A stretch of DNA of 64,000 nt from Piezodorus guildinii (GCA_023052935.1 CM041294.1:96789616-96853615); one strand, 5' to 3'. Numbered from the stretch's first letter, positions 9,896-21,290 are shown. The notes: a model not told the origin generated them from the sequence alone. Program-made: numbers and translations.

Positions 9896-10814
9896 TCGCA
9901 TATATATTTCTATTTGCTTGAAACTATTTTAGACACACCCTATATCAGTATATTTACCAAATCATTACTTATTTTTTAAATAATTTAGCTATTATTTATT
10001 TGTCAACAATATATATTGTTAGTTCTCGACTGTTGATTATTTAAGTTTTTTACAGGTCTCAAGGTTGAGTCAATAAATAAACAATTGTGTTTACTCTACG
10101 TCGATACTTTATTGTTTTCATATTCATACCAATTTGGAAACTTTATATTATGTGCCTTTAATTTTGACTGTTTGAAAACTTTTAATGGTTTTCTTTATCA
10201 TTATATATATATAATATATATATATATAACGTTTTCCATTTTTTTTTTTTTTCCTATTCTATTTTGTGACTGCTTTTTTTTATATAATATGAAATGCAAT
10301 CTATTAAATATTGTTATCATGTTTAAGATTGTAAACTGTAAAATAATGTTGTTTTTGAAAGGCGGGTAGCGCACCGTGTGGTCGGGAGCCAAGGCAGCTT
10401 TGTCCTTCTACTGTTTGCGTAACGTTGACGAAAATGAAAGACCGTTAAATCTATGTACCTCGACTTTTTTTTTTGTTAGTGAAATAAAAAGTTAAATAAA
10501 AACATGTCGTGGGATCTATTTCGATCGCCGATCCTCGTCAGCTATTGATCGTAATTCTTAATGTTGCAACTTTAACTAACAATAAAGTGGGTTTTAAGTC
10601 GTTTAACATTTCTTTAATCTGCAAACTGAAATTTCAAATTTATCGTAATAAAATATTTAAAAAACACTGCGAATTATTGCACAAAGGATCATTATTTCCA
10701 AATAGTTCATATTATGGTGTTACAATTTATATAGCTGTGTTATAAATTAACTTTATATATATACACACTATATAGCCTATTAATTAATCAAACATCTCAG
10801 GAAAGACAAACTAG
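9896..10814. other. AT-rich spacer with short AT repeat
   Basis: Holds an imperfect AT microsatellite near 10202-10228. The short stretch near 10360-10430 is slightly GC-richer. The overlapping plus and minus ORFs (10085-10392) are low-complexity shadows. No gene supported. Confidence 0.5.
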
Positions 10815-11115
10815 CAACACTGTCAAAAAACACTCGTAATTTTATTTTCTATTTTCAAAAATAACTGTGTTATATAATTAAATCAGTTTTAAACGGCCCC
10901 CCATTTTAAAAATAACTAGCTGATATTAACGTCTAGGTGTTTGCTCCTCATCGTTGCATGCCCTCGTATTTTTGTGGCTAATTTAAAAAAAAAAATGTTT
11001 CAATAGTTTAGATAAATACCGCGGACGACGGACAAATGGATTTTTTTTTGTTATTCGGGTTCTACTTATTTTGAAACCATTAAATTTCGAGAGTTGATAA
11101 TAATTTTTTTTTTTT
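10815..11115 (+). repeat. repeat X, distal half
   Basis: Blocks in the same order as in 47280-47625: AAAATAACTG, GCCGCCATTTTAAAAAT-like sequence, AGCTGATATTAACGTCTAGG, then AATACCGCGGACGACGGACA and TTCGGGTTCTAC. Non-coding. Confidence 0.75.
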
Positions 11116-11599
11116 TGTCGATTACGAAGGCTCATTATTGGAAATAATAAACCAAAATGGATATAAATGTAATTATTACTTTTTGTTAAATTATAGATAA
11201 CTCCTTTAATTCACTAAAGCAGTACAAACAATGTAAACACATGTAGCTTGCGATGAACCGACAAGGAGCACTTAAAAAACTTGAATGGTGTTTTAAAATT
11301 AGGTCCCACACGATAGTGTAATCATTTATTAGTAATATATTGAAGTTAGCTAATAATATAAAAAAGTTTGTTGATGGTAGAAGCTAGCCTGGGTCTGGAT
11401 TGCCAATCCAAAGGAAACATTACTTCATTGCTACATTCAGCCTCGTTCATTGATCTCGCTCTAGGATTGGTTAGCAACATAGTTTCCGTTCTCTATGTAA
11501 TATTTTAAATGGATAAACAAATTTTATTGTTAAAATAAAAAACTTTTCAGAGAGTTAGTGGAGTACGGTGAAATTTGAAAAAAAAAAAAAAAAAAAAAT
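11116..11599. other. unassigned spacer
   Basis: No gene recognised. An imperfect direct repeat of short words around AGGATTGGTTAGCAAC and GGATTGCCAATCC is visible but gives no identity. A poly-A run ends the stretch. Confidence 0.4.
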
Positions 11600-12462
11600 G
11601 AGTGCGCGCAACAAACGAATTTCACTCACCTCAGTTTTTAAATTAAATTTAATAATTTTTCAAGAGATAAAAAAGGTTAAAGAATTAATTACTTGAAAGT
11701 ATCGTAGAAAAATGTCTTTTATTAAATAGCCTATTATAATACTATTTGCAACAATCAGTTATTTTTATAGTTTTTCATTACTCTCCTCATGGCCTTTTAT
11801 ATTTTTGTATATAAAATAATATTTTGTATAAAATCTTTAGCTTTTATTATTTATTATCTTTATCATAATCATTATTACTGTTCCTATATGCGAAAATTGG
11901 ATAAAAGTATTTTTTGCTTTAGTTGAATACCGAATTCGTTATTTACTTATTTATTATCATTGATGACAAAGTGATATTGTTAATTTGTTTTCGAACAAAC
12001 AAAATTTAACGTACTTTTGAGAAGATAATTTAAAATCATTGGCATTTAAGCCCTTTAAAACTATTACAATAGGAATAAAACGTACATGATATTAAAGTTC
12101 ATTAAATTTTCTGTCCATCTGTTTAAGAAAATCGTAAAAAGAAGCATAATGCCGTTTTTAGTGAAAAACATGCTTTAACATCTCCGTGGTATATTTGTCT
12201 TATATATGAAAATGTATTTCATACGACTTTTCGTTTTTGCTCTAGACTTACCATACACACACACAGACCTCAGGTGTATAATTGTCTTAAATATGAAATT
12301 TTAGACTTTTGTTTACGTGCTAGACATACACACAGACCTTTTTGCGTGTCTTGGTTATTTGGACTGAGGGGAGCCTAAAACGAATATTTCAGTTGAAAAC
12401 TGGAATTCAATAATTTTCTTTACCATATATTTCATATATAGGTAAGTTAAAGTAATAATGAA
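11600..12462 (+). mobile_element. H family, full-length copy
   Basis: Starts with GTGCGCGCAACAAACG and TTTCACTCACCTC and ends with TATAGGTAAGTTAAAGTAA. Middle blocks are present but more diverged than in other copies. The segment GTATATTTGTCTTATATATGAAA to the CACACA tract is partly duplicated (12188-12275 and 12268-12335). Confidence 0.88.
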
Positions 12463-12464
12463 CC

Positions 12465-12560
12465 CGCCCTAGCCGGTTTCGAACCTCTTAGGAGCTGGAT
12501 GCAGCCACCAGCCACCAGGTGCAGTACAAGACTCCCCTCTACACAACTGTTGCTACTGCC
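12465..12560 (-). repeat. tRNA-like head remnant
   Basis: The minus strand has a B-box-like GAGGTTCGAAACCGG preceded by AGTAGCAACAGTTGTGTAGA, which also resembles the piece at 5570-5620. It is probably a decayed SINE of a third type. Confidence 0.35.
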
Positions 12561-12562
12561 TG

Positions 12563-13850
12563 ATTCTATTTTCGGACCCGGACTGGGCTAATATTCTTTT
12601 TCCGTTGGTTTTATTTTGCCCCGACCTACGCCACCTTCGCCCACGCACTAGCTAGAGGTGTCCTACTGTCTGCCAAATGCTCCATCCCTTCTCCAATAGC
12701 TAATATTATACTGTTTATCCTCCTCTATCAATGTCCTATCTTTTATTTATTTTTTCTCTTCAAATCTGGATTCCCACCTGTCCAAAGGTGCAAGAACAGT
12801 AAATATGAGGAATCACCTATGAATGGTGACAGGTGAGGCATGAGGAAGGATTAGTACAGTAGCAGAGGGCCTTGCTCACATGAACAACCGGTAATTATTT
12901 CAAGAGATCTCGCATCCAACACCTTTTTCATTCATGGACAAGTCGTTTGTAGACATATCTCTCCTTGTTGTGTTGGTTATTATGAAATCCTAGATAAGGA
13001 GTCCCTATGTGTTGGTCCGCTGTTGGTAAGTGGAAGTCAGTATGTAGAATTTTGTTAGTATCTTACCAAGGTGCAATGTTATGAGTCGTAAAATTTAAGA
13101 CAATTTATTGTTCTTTAAAATTGCTAACGACAAAGTTTGTTATAAAATGTCCAGGAACAGATTTAGAAGGAAAAAACTGAAAAAAAGTACATTTTTAGAG
13201 GTTTTTTCAAGATGGCGGAAATCGCACAAGGGTGAAAAGTGTGAAAACTTGGGTTTTTAATGAGGAAGGAGTACAAACAATAGTGCCTAAAAATTAAATT
13301 TACCCCACCTTTTTCTAGCCAACCCCCTTTTTGGTCTAATTCTACTAGGCTACATAAGGCTCGGCTTATCTCAAGCTGCTCTCCGATCTCCGACGGACTC
13401 TCGGATCTCTGACTCTTCTGGGTCTGGAATACGACTGACTGCTTCTTTTCCTCAATTCTTATTCTCATCACCTCTACCCCCTCTTTTTTTTTTTTTTTTT
13501 TCAAAAATACAATTTTTTATAAATTTCCGATCTCCTGGTGATCACGACAAAGGGAGGCGGGGCTGATATGGAAAGTGCACAGGGTCGGCGGTCCAGCATT
13601 CGTACACCCTTAATACTCTTGTCGGCTAGTAGCTGGGGTCTAGGAAGTTCCTGGGATATCGCGGGAAGAGGTCAGACCGATGGGGAAACGCCTTTTGTAC
13701 TTTTGCCGCCAGATCTTATTAATATTTATTTGATTGGTATTAAAATGATCTAATAATGAATTTACTCCTCTCAGTATCCTAAATACATATCACATTGACA
13801 TGTAATTTAGCGGCGTACGTGGTTTTCCGTAGTTTAAGACTTAATCACGG
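12563..13850. other. unassigned 1.3 kb, no gene identified
   Basis: Mixed composition. A minus ORF at 13504-13163 (113 aa) starts in a poly-lysine run created by a T tract and has no recognisable domain. A plus ORF at 13538-13753 (71 aa) is GC-richer and also unrecognised. Neither shows supported splice sites. Could contain a diverged exon or repeat that I cannot name. Confidence 0.35.
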
Positions 13851-13894
13851 GTCCTCGGTTGGATAATTATTGATTCTGTTGTTGGACATTTTAA

Positions 13895-14015
13895 TACCAA
13901 TGTGAAAATGGTAATTGCATTTTAATGGAGCTGTAATTGATAAATTAGTAAAAATATAGCTACTGGAAGTTCAACAATTACATCTAATCTTTAGCTACTT
14001 CGGGTTTTGTTTGAT
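13895..14015 (+). repeat. repeat Y, copy 1
   Basis: Shares with 27715-27870 the ordered blocks AATGTGAAAA, GTAATTGCATTT, GAGCTGTAATT, TAGCTACTG and TAGCTACTTCGGGTT. Non-coding and unclassified. Confidence 0.65.
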
Positions 14016-14084
14016 TTATATTTGTAAATTAAATCCATTAATGTTCAAAATAGTAAGTACGACTATCACCTTTCGAGAGTGAGA

Positions 14085-14300
14085 TTCGAACTCGGTTGTG
14101 TCAGAATAATTATTCAGTGCGCTATTTCAGCGAGGCGACCTTGCGCTAACCTCTAAAAAGTGGATACCCGAGCATTATGGGGAAAAGCCTGGCGGCTTGT
14201 CATGTTTTCAGCCTAGTCACGTCTCTGTTCAACCGTTGATCTAGAAACAGTAAATGGATTATATCAGTTCTCAACCCCTCTATGGGTTTTAGAGGTTTAG
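14085..14300 (+). mobile_element. SINE-2, diverged
   Basis: A B-box-like GAGATTCGAACTC lies at the start, followed by the SINE-2 body (AAGTGGATACCCGAG, GGAAAAGCCTGGCGGCTT) and the CTAGAAACAGTAAATGG and CCCCTCTATGGGTTTTAGAGG end. Some internal rearrangement is present. Confidence 0.7.
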
Positions 14301-15856
14301 GATTTTCATTAAGAGTTTAATCGAATAGTTAGCGCCGCACAGCGGAAAATATTTTGATGGAAAAATCTGAAACTTTTCTATATTTAACCTTTGGGATCCC
14401 AGATTACGGAAAAAAATTATAAAAAGTAATTCATTTTTTGACACGATTGGCGAGCGCACGGTGGTCAAACATCAAATATATTTCTTAAAATCTAAAACTT
14501 CCCTATATTTTACGTTTGAAGTTCCAGAATACGGGAAAAATAATACACAAAATCTAATTATGGCTGGGAGTTGCTGAAAATTGCTAATAGATGTATTTTA
14601 TATCATTTAGGAAACTCTTCAAATTATACATTGTAAAAATTTTGATTCGGAGTGTTGTGTCAGTAAATTAAAAAAATTATGTATCACCAAAAACGCAAAA
14701 TTCGTTATAATAGTTAAAGACTAGAAGAATTGATGAAACAAATCCGTGGGGTATCTTGGGGATTATATAGTTTTTTGTTATTGAATAGGGGCTTATATTT
14801 ACAAATTGCTAAATTAATTTTACAGGTAGATTGCAATGTATATTCAACAACGAGCGGGAAATATAATATCTTACCTGTCTCAGCAATGTCCATTGTCAAA
14901 TAAAAGCAAAAATACTTTGAGCTTAACACACCTTGAACACAATAAATGACTATCGAATAAAGATAAAGAAAACCACTGCCTGTTATTAGGCACTTGTGCG
15001 AACAGGAATGATTCGCTAATTTTCTATTTGTTTGTAAACACTGTATGGCGGGAAATATTAGTATTAAGGGCCCTGTCAACTAATAATAAAAAGGTGAAGC
15101 ACTAGAAAATTCCAAACTTTTGTCCACCTAAATTAGTGATTTTGCCCACTGTGCGCCGTTTGTAAGAAAATTGTGAACATGTTAGGTAATCGTAGATATG
15201 TACGTAATGGCTGTAAAATGATTACTGTGCTATGCCGATTTTGGTGAGCAAATTGCTGTATCATGCCATAGACGAACCTTGCCTTTTCCAGCTATACTCG
15301 CCATATACATATATACACAATAATATCATATTATTATATCCAAGTCTCAGCCACAACCTGACTCCCAACCCCAACACATTTCCTCAGCCAGAGCCGCAGC
15401 CGTTACGTCAGCTGAGTGCAGCATCAGATGGAGTCTTGCATGCTCCGTCTTCAAGGAGATGGGTTCAACTATTTCCGTACTTCCGCATTCTGCAGCCATC
15501 GGCAAAAAGGAATGGGTTAGCTCGAGGCTTTTTATAAACTACGAGCAATTAGCTGTAGAAACCGGATCTCAATACTTTTGAACTGTATGCTCTACAAAAT
15601 TCACAAACCATCACAGGATAAATTAAACAAAAATAATTTATAGTACGGATAGACATTTCTTCAGATCAATTGTTTTTTTTGGTATACATAGTTTGTAATG
15701 TAATCCTAAACGATGCCTGAAAATCAGATTGACAAATATTGTATCCTCCATGTACTCAATCATGCTCAATCAATTCAACACAAAACCAAGTCCGAACGAC
15801 CTATAATTTAGAAGTTAACATGGTTTTTATATTAAAAAAATAATAAATTTCAGCAT
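14301..15856. other. unassigned 1.55 kb, weak tandem structure
   Basis: Between 14345 and 14560 a segment of about 120 bp occurs twice imperfectly (CTATATTTAACC..TTTGGGATCCCAG and CTATATTTTACG..TTTGAAGTTCCAG), each preceded by a GCGC-containing block. A minus ORF at 15079-14714 (121 aa) and a plus ORF at 15232-15537 (101 aa) have no recognisable domain. The latter ends in a GC-richer part (15385-15535). No gene is supported. Confidence 0.4.
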
Positions 15857-15905
15857 TTTTACTTTCACTAGTAACATGAAATATATAGTAAGGGAAGGCT
15901 TACTG
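15857..15905 (-). mobile_element. H family 3' end remnant
   Basis: Minus strand shows CCCTTACTATATATTTCATG then the AGTGAAAGTAAAAAT terminus, with one base change. It abuts the 160-bp segment shared with 7466-7625. Confidence 0.6.
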
Positions 15906-16067
15906 TTTGGCGTAGACAAGGCGTTCTCCCACCAAGGACCTTTTTATTGACCTTATAATAGAGACATATGACCTAGCCTGTAAGTTATGTAAGTATGAAA
16001 TCATTAATTATAATGGTCTTCTGTTGGTAAATTTAAGTCAGTATTGAACCAAGATGCGTTTATTATT
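15906..16067 (-). repeat. 160-bp extension, second copy
   Basis: Near-exact reverse complement of 7466-7625, continuing without a break into the H copy at 16068-16855. Confidence 0.85.
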
Positions 16068-16855
16068 ACGTTCACTTACCTATGTACTAAACATATTGTA
16101 AGGAAAAGTATTGTGATCGTAAACATTTTTCGAATTCTAGTTTTCACCAAAATACACTTCTTATGGTCCTTTGGGTCCAAATGCCATGTCAAGCAAATGT
16201 TGTGATGAGAGAGAGGTAAGTCTAGCGCAAAAACGAAAAGTCGTTCGAAATGGAAAATTTATATTTAAGAGAAATATACGCCCGAGATGTCACAGCGACT
16301 TTTTCATTTAAATTTAAATTTTAAGAAGAGCTACTTTACCATGCATTTTGCACCTTTTCGAGATATTCTCAAAAACGGCTATATCGATTTTGATTAAACT
16401 AGGTATATTGATGTAAAAATTAATGGGATTTAATATCATATAGATTTTATTCTGATTGAAATAGTCTGACATGGCTTAAATGCCGAAATTTTATATTATG
16501 TTCCTGAAGAGTACCTTTAATTTTGTGCATTCCAAAAATTATGTTTTTTGTTTTTTTTTATATATATAATATTAGAGTAATATAGACGTATTACTATACG
16601 GTATACTTACCGTTCGAAAGAGAAAAAACATTATTTCCTATACAAAGTTGTAAAAGGTATCATAAAGTGACGAATAGGGAATAAACTTATTATTGATTAA
16701 CAATTTAATATAGTTATATTATTCAATTTAAATCTTATGTTTCTAACAAAAATGAATACACATACATTAAAAATCCTAAAAAAAACAAAGCATTTCAATT
16801 GATATTAACAACGGAGGTAAGCGAAAGTCGTATGTTGCGCGCACCAGATTTTTTT
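16068..16855 (-). mobile_element. H family, full-length copy
   Basis: Minus strand begins at 16855 with CTGGTGCGCGCAACATACG and CTTTCGCTTACCTCCG and ends at 16068 with TAGGTAAGTGAACGTAATAA. The terminal 70 bases match the end of the 6634-7465 copy almost exactly, while the middles differ. Confidence 0.9.
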
Positions 16856-17309
16856 CGTATACGAGACTTATTTTCATTGAAAATCGTAGTTGGATCATTT
16901 CCCTACACTCATATACTGGATATCATATATATATATTCAGATATCTCAGCGGCAATAAGACAGTCCCACTTGCTACAAAGACAGACTTGGCGTTACATAA
17001 CTAAATGCGATTCCTGTATACTGCGTGCTTACCTGCACAGTATGAACAGCCTGCCATCTGCTGAGTATGAACTTCTTGCCTAACTGCTAAGTGAAGAGAA
17101 TACCAGCACCGATATTCACTCTTTATCATGGCTATATATATAGTGAGGTCATACTGCAAATGTAAATCACAGGCTTTGAAAACAATTCTCTAGTACGAGG
17201 CATATGCGATATCATTTCATTATGAGGAATTATTCCAGCTGTGAACTAGATAGGCTACAGCGGGTTGTAAAATCTACAACGAGATGGTTCGCTGGGCGGT
17301 AAATAAATT
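16856..17309 (+). other. unassigned, possible LINE C-terminal remnant
   Basis: At 17227-17291 the plus strand reads YSSCELDRLQRVVKSTTRW followed by FAGR and a stop. This resembles the region after the reverse transcriptase in non-LTR elements (an LxxLQRR-type segment). The reading is short and could be chance. The ORF at 16799-17083 straddles the H end and is not a gene. Confidence 0.25.
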
Positions 17310-17790
17310 GTTTAAAAAAATGCTGCAAATGATTACACAATGGTTTATAATTTCTAAATAACTATATTTAGGGTATAACTGTTAATATAACTGTTTATAG
17401 GCAATTAACTAACATGATAAGCAATAAATAATTCAAAGTTCAAAATTCTATATCTCTGCTAGTTCTGAACCAATTCTTTTTTTCATTTTGTGGAAATATA
17501 GGTATAGATTAATTTTTTTTTTTTTTTATGCTGTTCAGGTTCTAAAATTATATACACATTTTTCTCTATCTCAAAAAATAACTGAGTTATGGGCATAGTT
17601 ACGGGTAAAATTTAAATATTTTATTTTTTTTTTTTATTAATTTTTAGGTTAAAAAGCTAATTAATTTTTTCTTTATAATGTGCGTGTTTGTGGTTTCTAA
17701 TTTTACGCAGTTTTTTAGTTAAAAAACACTTATCTGTCTTCGAAAATAATTGAATTATAAGCTAATATATTGGCAAGATCTCATTTGCTT
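17310..17790 (+). repeat. repeat X, proximal half
   Basis: Matches 46935-47400 in order: AACTGTTTATAGGCAATTAAC, CTAGTTCTGAACCA, TTTTGTGGAAATATAGG, a T tract, and AATAACTGAGTTATGGGC. The T tract is 17 bases here and 49 bases in the other copy. Confidence 0.75.
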
Positions 17791-17814
17791 TTTTTTAATT
17801 TTTTTTTTTTGTTT

Positions 17815-17925
17815 AACGCACAGACTCTGGACCACCAATTTACGTTCCCTCTGAAGGGTGGCATAACGAAGGATTTCTTACTCCTCTTAAAAATAATTAT
17901 GACCATCTGCCAGGTTCAACATTGA
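17815..17925 (-). mobile_element. SINE-1 central fragment
   Basis: The minus strand covers the degraded B box, the AGGAGTAAGAAATCC block, TTCAGAGGGAACGTAAA and CAGAGTCTGTGCG. Both ends are missing. Confidence 0.65.
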
Positions 17926-17949
17926 ATTTTAGTTATTCATTGTTTCGTG

Positions 17950-18215
17950 CATTTGGGAGTGGCGTGGTCTAGTGGATAGAGCACTAGTTTACTATTCTCC
18001 GGGCCCTTGGTTCATATCCCGGCTTCGACTGAATATTATTTATTCTGTTAATTCAGCTGGGGGGCGACCGTAGGGTATGGAGACCTTCCTGTGGCAGACC
18101 CAGCCTCTTTAAAGTGGGTACCCAGATTGGGGATAAAACCTGGCAGCTTAGCGTGATCTCGGCCTAATGACCTCATTGCAGGGCCGTGGGCCTAGAAACA
18201 ATTCGTTTTTTTTAT
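17950..18215 (+). mobile_element. SINE-2, full head and body
   Basis: The head has GGGAGTGGCGTGGTCTAGTG and GATAGAGCACTAG (A box) and a B-box-like TTGGTTCATATCCCGG. The body carries GGGGCGACCGTAGGG, GTGGCAGACCCAGCC and TAAAGTGGGTACCCAG, then GTGATCTCGGCCTAATGACC and the CCTAGAAACA end with a T run. It is the best example of the SINE-2 head. It is not a tRNA gene, because the 5' acceptor strand has no partner after the T arm. Confidence 0.9.
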
Positions 18216-18721
18216 TTCACGCATTAAAGTAAACCCCTTGAGCATGGTTGTTTTTCCTTAATTTTCATTTTCCTAGCTATGCCATTTCTATAATATAAAG
18301 TTTCGGTAGAGATATTTTTCACGCAATGTATATAATACGGTGTAGCCCTCTAAAAATTTAAATATATATCAAACATTTATTATTTAAGGGAATCCTTGCC
18401 ATTGAAATGAATTTATGTTACCATGTTACTTTGTAGCACTCATGAAGAGCCCGAATATAGATTTATAAACTTCGGTTACACAATAAATAATCTTCACTAA
18501 TTTTTGTAATTTTATTTCCGACTTTATAGAGAAGTTGCGTTACATTGTTATATATATGACAGTGATTTAGTAATATCCTCCTTGTGGCCTGGTAATACCT
18601 CCTCAGTGAGGGGCTCATCAATATTATAATTTAGCGGCACGTGTGTGCATATCTGAGCTCGGTCTAAGGGAACTGCTAAATAATGTATGCCTTCTGCCCG
18701 GCCCTATAGTGAGCTAACGCT

Positions 18722-18765
<44 letters not shown>

Positions 18766-19129
18766 ATGTGTGCGTGCACGCGCGCGAGCAGGCTATAGAG
18801 ATACTAGATAGGATGGATGCAGCGGCGCCCTTGAATGCTGAGCCCAGACCTTGAGCGATCTCTATTCGCTTAGAATTGCCCGTTAGTTTTCTATTCTATC
18901 TCTGTCTCTGCCTTCTCTGTCTGCTAGCTCGACGGAATATTACACGAAATACATAAATCTTATAATATTCACTTTCACCTGCCTATGTATATTCATGTAT
19001 ATGAAGTATATAGGAATAAGTGAGGTAATAAATAATTTCTATTGTTATATTTTATAATCTAAAACAAATATTTCCATATTATATAATTTATTAGAACAAT
19101 CTCTTCTTTATTTATTTATTTATTATTGC
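18216..19129. other. unassigned; includes (GT)n microsatellite
   Basis: A GT dinucleotide tract of about 40 bp lies near 18724-18765, followed by GTGCGTGCACGCGCGCG, an alternating purine-pyrimidine run that could adopt Z-DNA. Sequence 18580-18940 is GC-richer. No gene recognised. Confidence 0.6.
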
Positions 19130-19535
19130 ATAAATAAATTATTACAAATTTCGTGACGTTGATGTAAAATTTTAACGAATTTAATAACAAATCAAAGGAG
19201 AAATGAGCAAAAATATTTTTGTATTTAATATTTGGTTTTTTGAACATAAAACAGGTGTATAATATACCGTTGGAAAGCTAAAGATCTTAGAAAAATTATT
19301 TTCTTATATACAAAGTTGTAAAAGACAGTGTAAAGTGACAAATACAATTATTACTAATAATTATTCGTAACTATTTGATATTCCTTTATTATTTAATCTA
19401 CATCACATGAATTCAACGAAACATGGTAAACATTTTTTTATTAACTTCAAAAGTTTTAAATTCATTTAATAATTCTTAAATTGATTATAACAGCCAAGGT
19501 AAGTTAAAATCGTGTGTTATCCGCACCAGATTATT
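19130..19535 (-). mobile_element. H family, 5' half
   Basis: Minus strand starts at 19535 with CTGGTGCGGATAACACACG and shows the AACATGT block, CTTTAGCTTTCCAACGG and TATATTATACACC. It breaks off near 19130. Confidence 0.82.
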
Positions 19536-19573
19536 TTATATGCTACTACATTTTGGAAGTCTGCTCCTCAAAT

Positions 19574-19684
19574 ATGGATAAATTTAAGTCAACACGTGCA
19601 GTTTGTAAAAGTCAGCTTACAAGGCTGGAGAAGTTATTAGGAGAACCTCAAAAATCATCACTACCAAATATTATGTCTTCTTAA
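19574..19684 (+). pseudogene. 36-codon ORF resembling a BEL/Pao Gag start (weak)
   Basis: An ATG-initiated 36-residue frame reads MDKFKSTRAVCKSQLTRLEK followed by LLGEPQKSS. The pattern of a basic start followed by K-x-x-LTRLxx resembles the N-terminus of BEL/Pao-type Gag proteins. No LTR, protease or downstream frame was found nearby. The likeness is from memory of the family and could be chance. Confidence 0.2.
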
Positions 19685-19963
19685 TGCTATTAAATAATTA
19701 CACACTTAGTGTAATCATACTTAATTATTCTTTATTTTTGTCGCAATTAGAACAGCTGTTTTTATTTAAACATCTGTAGTATTTAATATATAACATAGCG
19801 TATTCTTACTGATCCTGGTTGATGTCAAACCGTAGACCCTGTGAGTGAGTTAGTGGTGAGGAAGTGGGAGGTGAATGCATGTTGTGCAACACCAAGTCCT
19901 CGCGCAGCCTCAGTCCAACCGTCTCACCAAATATTTTAGGTCTATTTTAGCTATTAATATTGA
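19685..19963. other. unassigned spacer
   Basis: No gene recognised. Confidence 0.4.

Positions 19964-20025
<62 letters not shown>
19964..20025. repeat. (AT)n microsatellite
   Basis: About 60 bp of uninterrupted TA dinucleotides. The ORF through it (19875-20141) is a low-complexity artefact. Confidence 0.97.
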
Positions 20026-20027
<2 letters not shown>

Positions 20028-20029
20028 CA

Positions 20030-20185
20030 TATATTGGACCCCCTAAATCTTAAAATTATGTTCAGAATTTTACAGAGCTACACCGTATCAGGTACATTGC
20101 TTGCGAAATACCTAGGAATGTGTATTCTAGAAATTTCCTAGTTGGGGAAATAAAATTGAAGAAAAAAGAGCTAGGCACTAGGAGC
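20030..20185 (+). repeat. repeat Z, copy 2
   Basis: Shares TATTCTAGAAATTTCCTAGT and the GAAATAAAATTGAAG-type block with 5930-6180, and GGACCCCCTAAAT with 34945-34957. Confidence 0.55.
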
Positions 20186-20209
20186 TTACTTTAATCCGCG
20201 GAACTAAAG

Positions 20210-20395
20210 GTTTATGTTGCAACTTGCAGATGGTCCTACATTTTTTTTAAAGGAATAGAAAATCCTTCAGATGGAACGTAAAATGGTGAAAAATAGCCTC
20301 TACTAAGTCAGATACTCGTTAAAGATCCCCATCCTAAAAAAAACCTGGACAGGCGAAATTGCACGGTAGCATTATATGACCTTAAGTGAATAAAA
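20210..20395 (+). mobile_element. SINE-1, headless
   Basis: Runs from GATGGTCCTACATTTTTT through ACTCGTTAAAGATCCCCATC to GACCTTAAGTGAATAAAAAT. A deletion has removed part of the CCGTCCTTCGGAGG region. Confidence 0.75.
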
Positions 20396-20414
20396 ATAAC
20401 TTGTAAAGCTTAAA

Positions 20415-20635
20415 CTCGTGGAGCGATCCTGGGTGTAGAGACCCTCCCGGGGCAAACCCAGCCTCTATAAAGTAGGTACCCAAATTGGGGGGAAAATCCT
20501 GGCTGTTGAGCGTGACCTCGGCCTAATGACCTTGCAGACAGATCACTGTTAGACTATAAACAGTACGAATTTCTTTACGTAGTTAGCCCAAGACCCTTCA
20601 TCGGGTGTAGAGGGACAGTTTTTTTGTTTTTTTTT
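20415..20635 (+). mobile_element. SINE-2, headless, with T tail
   Basis: Begins in the body (GGAGCGATCCTGGGTG), continues through AAGTAGGTACCCAAATTGGG and GTGACCTCGGCCTAATGACC, and ends CATCGGGTGTAGAGG followed by a T-rich tail. Confidence 0.8.
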
Positions 20636-20837
20636 ATTAATTAATAACATATTAATTGGCAGTGAGGATAAGTAATAATAAATTAAAGTAATAATTAGAA
20701 ACAAAATAAAATGGGAATACAATTCCTTTTTTTTTTTTTTTTTTTGTAATATTCGTTTTCCCGTTTTGTTTTTGATTACTATTTAAATTTTTATTACTTA
20801 TCATCATTGTGGATTGCTGTCTATATTGATTAATTAT

Positions 20838-21290
20838 TATACAGAGTGTTTCGTAATTGCACGGCACTATTTTGCAGTTCTTCGGTTAGGAAACTTTTCA
20901 CGATATCTTAGAACAGCAGCAGCACCGTTTCTATGTCCATAAGTTAAAAGCATGTCTGTTTGTTCTGCTAAATCGAATAAATTTATGATAGTGTCTTCCA
21001 TGATAATCATTAATTGAACTGTGTTCCAGTATTCATTCACACTAAAACACACAGAACTAGACCAAAATATGAGCAACTACTGTCATTGCTTATCGTTCAT
21101 TTGTTTATCAGGTGATTAAAACCTGTTGTTTAGTATTAAACCCGCTGAACTTCATCCAGTCAGTCTTAATGTTGTAAAAAAAATAATAAATCTTTAGCCT
21201 TGATGTCTGTTTAATAAATGAGTTTGAGATACATGTTAATATAAACTTGTTGTTTATTTTGTGTTAGTGAACACATAACTAAAATAAAAT
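20838..21290 (-). mobile_element. DNA-transposon remnant with DUF4817-like frame
   Basis: Left end ATACAGAGTGTTTCGTAATT is the inverse of the end seen at 62990-63015 (AACGAAACACCCTGTAT). The AT-rich part 21165-21290 is also repeated at 62865-62990. So this is one end plus interior of a family with inverted termini. It resembles Tc1/mariner-group elements by the CAGGGTGTTTC-type end, which is an inference. Confidence 0.6.
20867..21076 (-). pseudogene. DUF4817-like helix-turn-helix peptide fragment
   Basis: The minus frame gives 69 residues. The C-terminal part, with LAEQTDMLLTYGHRNGAAAV and then REKFPNRRTAK, fits the DUF4817 helix-turn-helix pattern known from many insect transposon-derived proteins (xDMLxxYGxxxxNxxxAxxxYxxxFPxRR). 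That domain is thought to bind DNA at the N-terminus of transposase-like proteins. The frame stops right after the domain, so no transposase catalytic region remains. A later Met (MEDTIINLFDLAEQ) may be the natural start. Confidence 0.6.

Noticed and set aside
18724..18790. CpG-island promoter at the GT/GCGCGC tract
   Set aside because: The GC content comes from the simple repeat and no TATA, initiator or exon follows.
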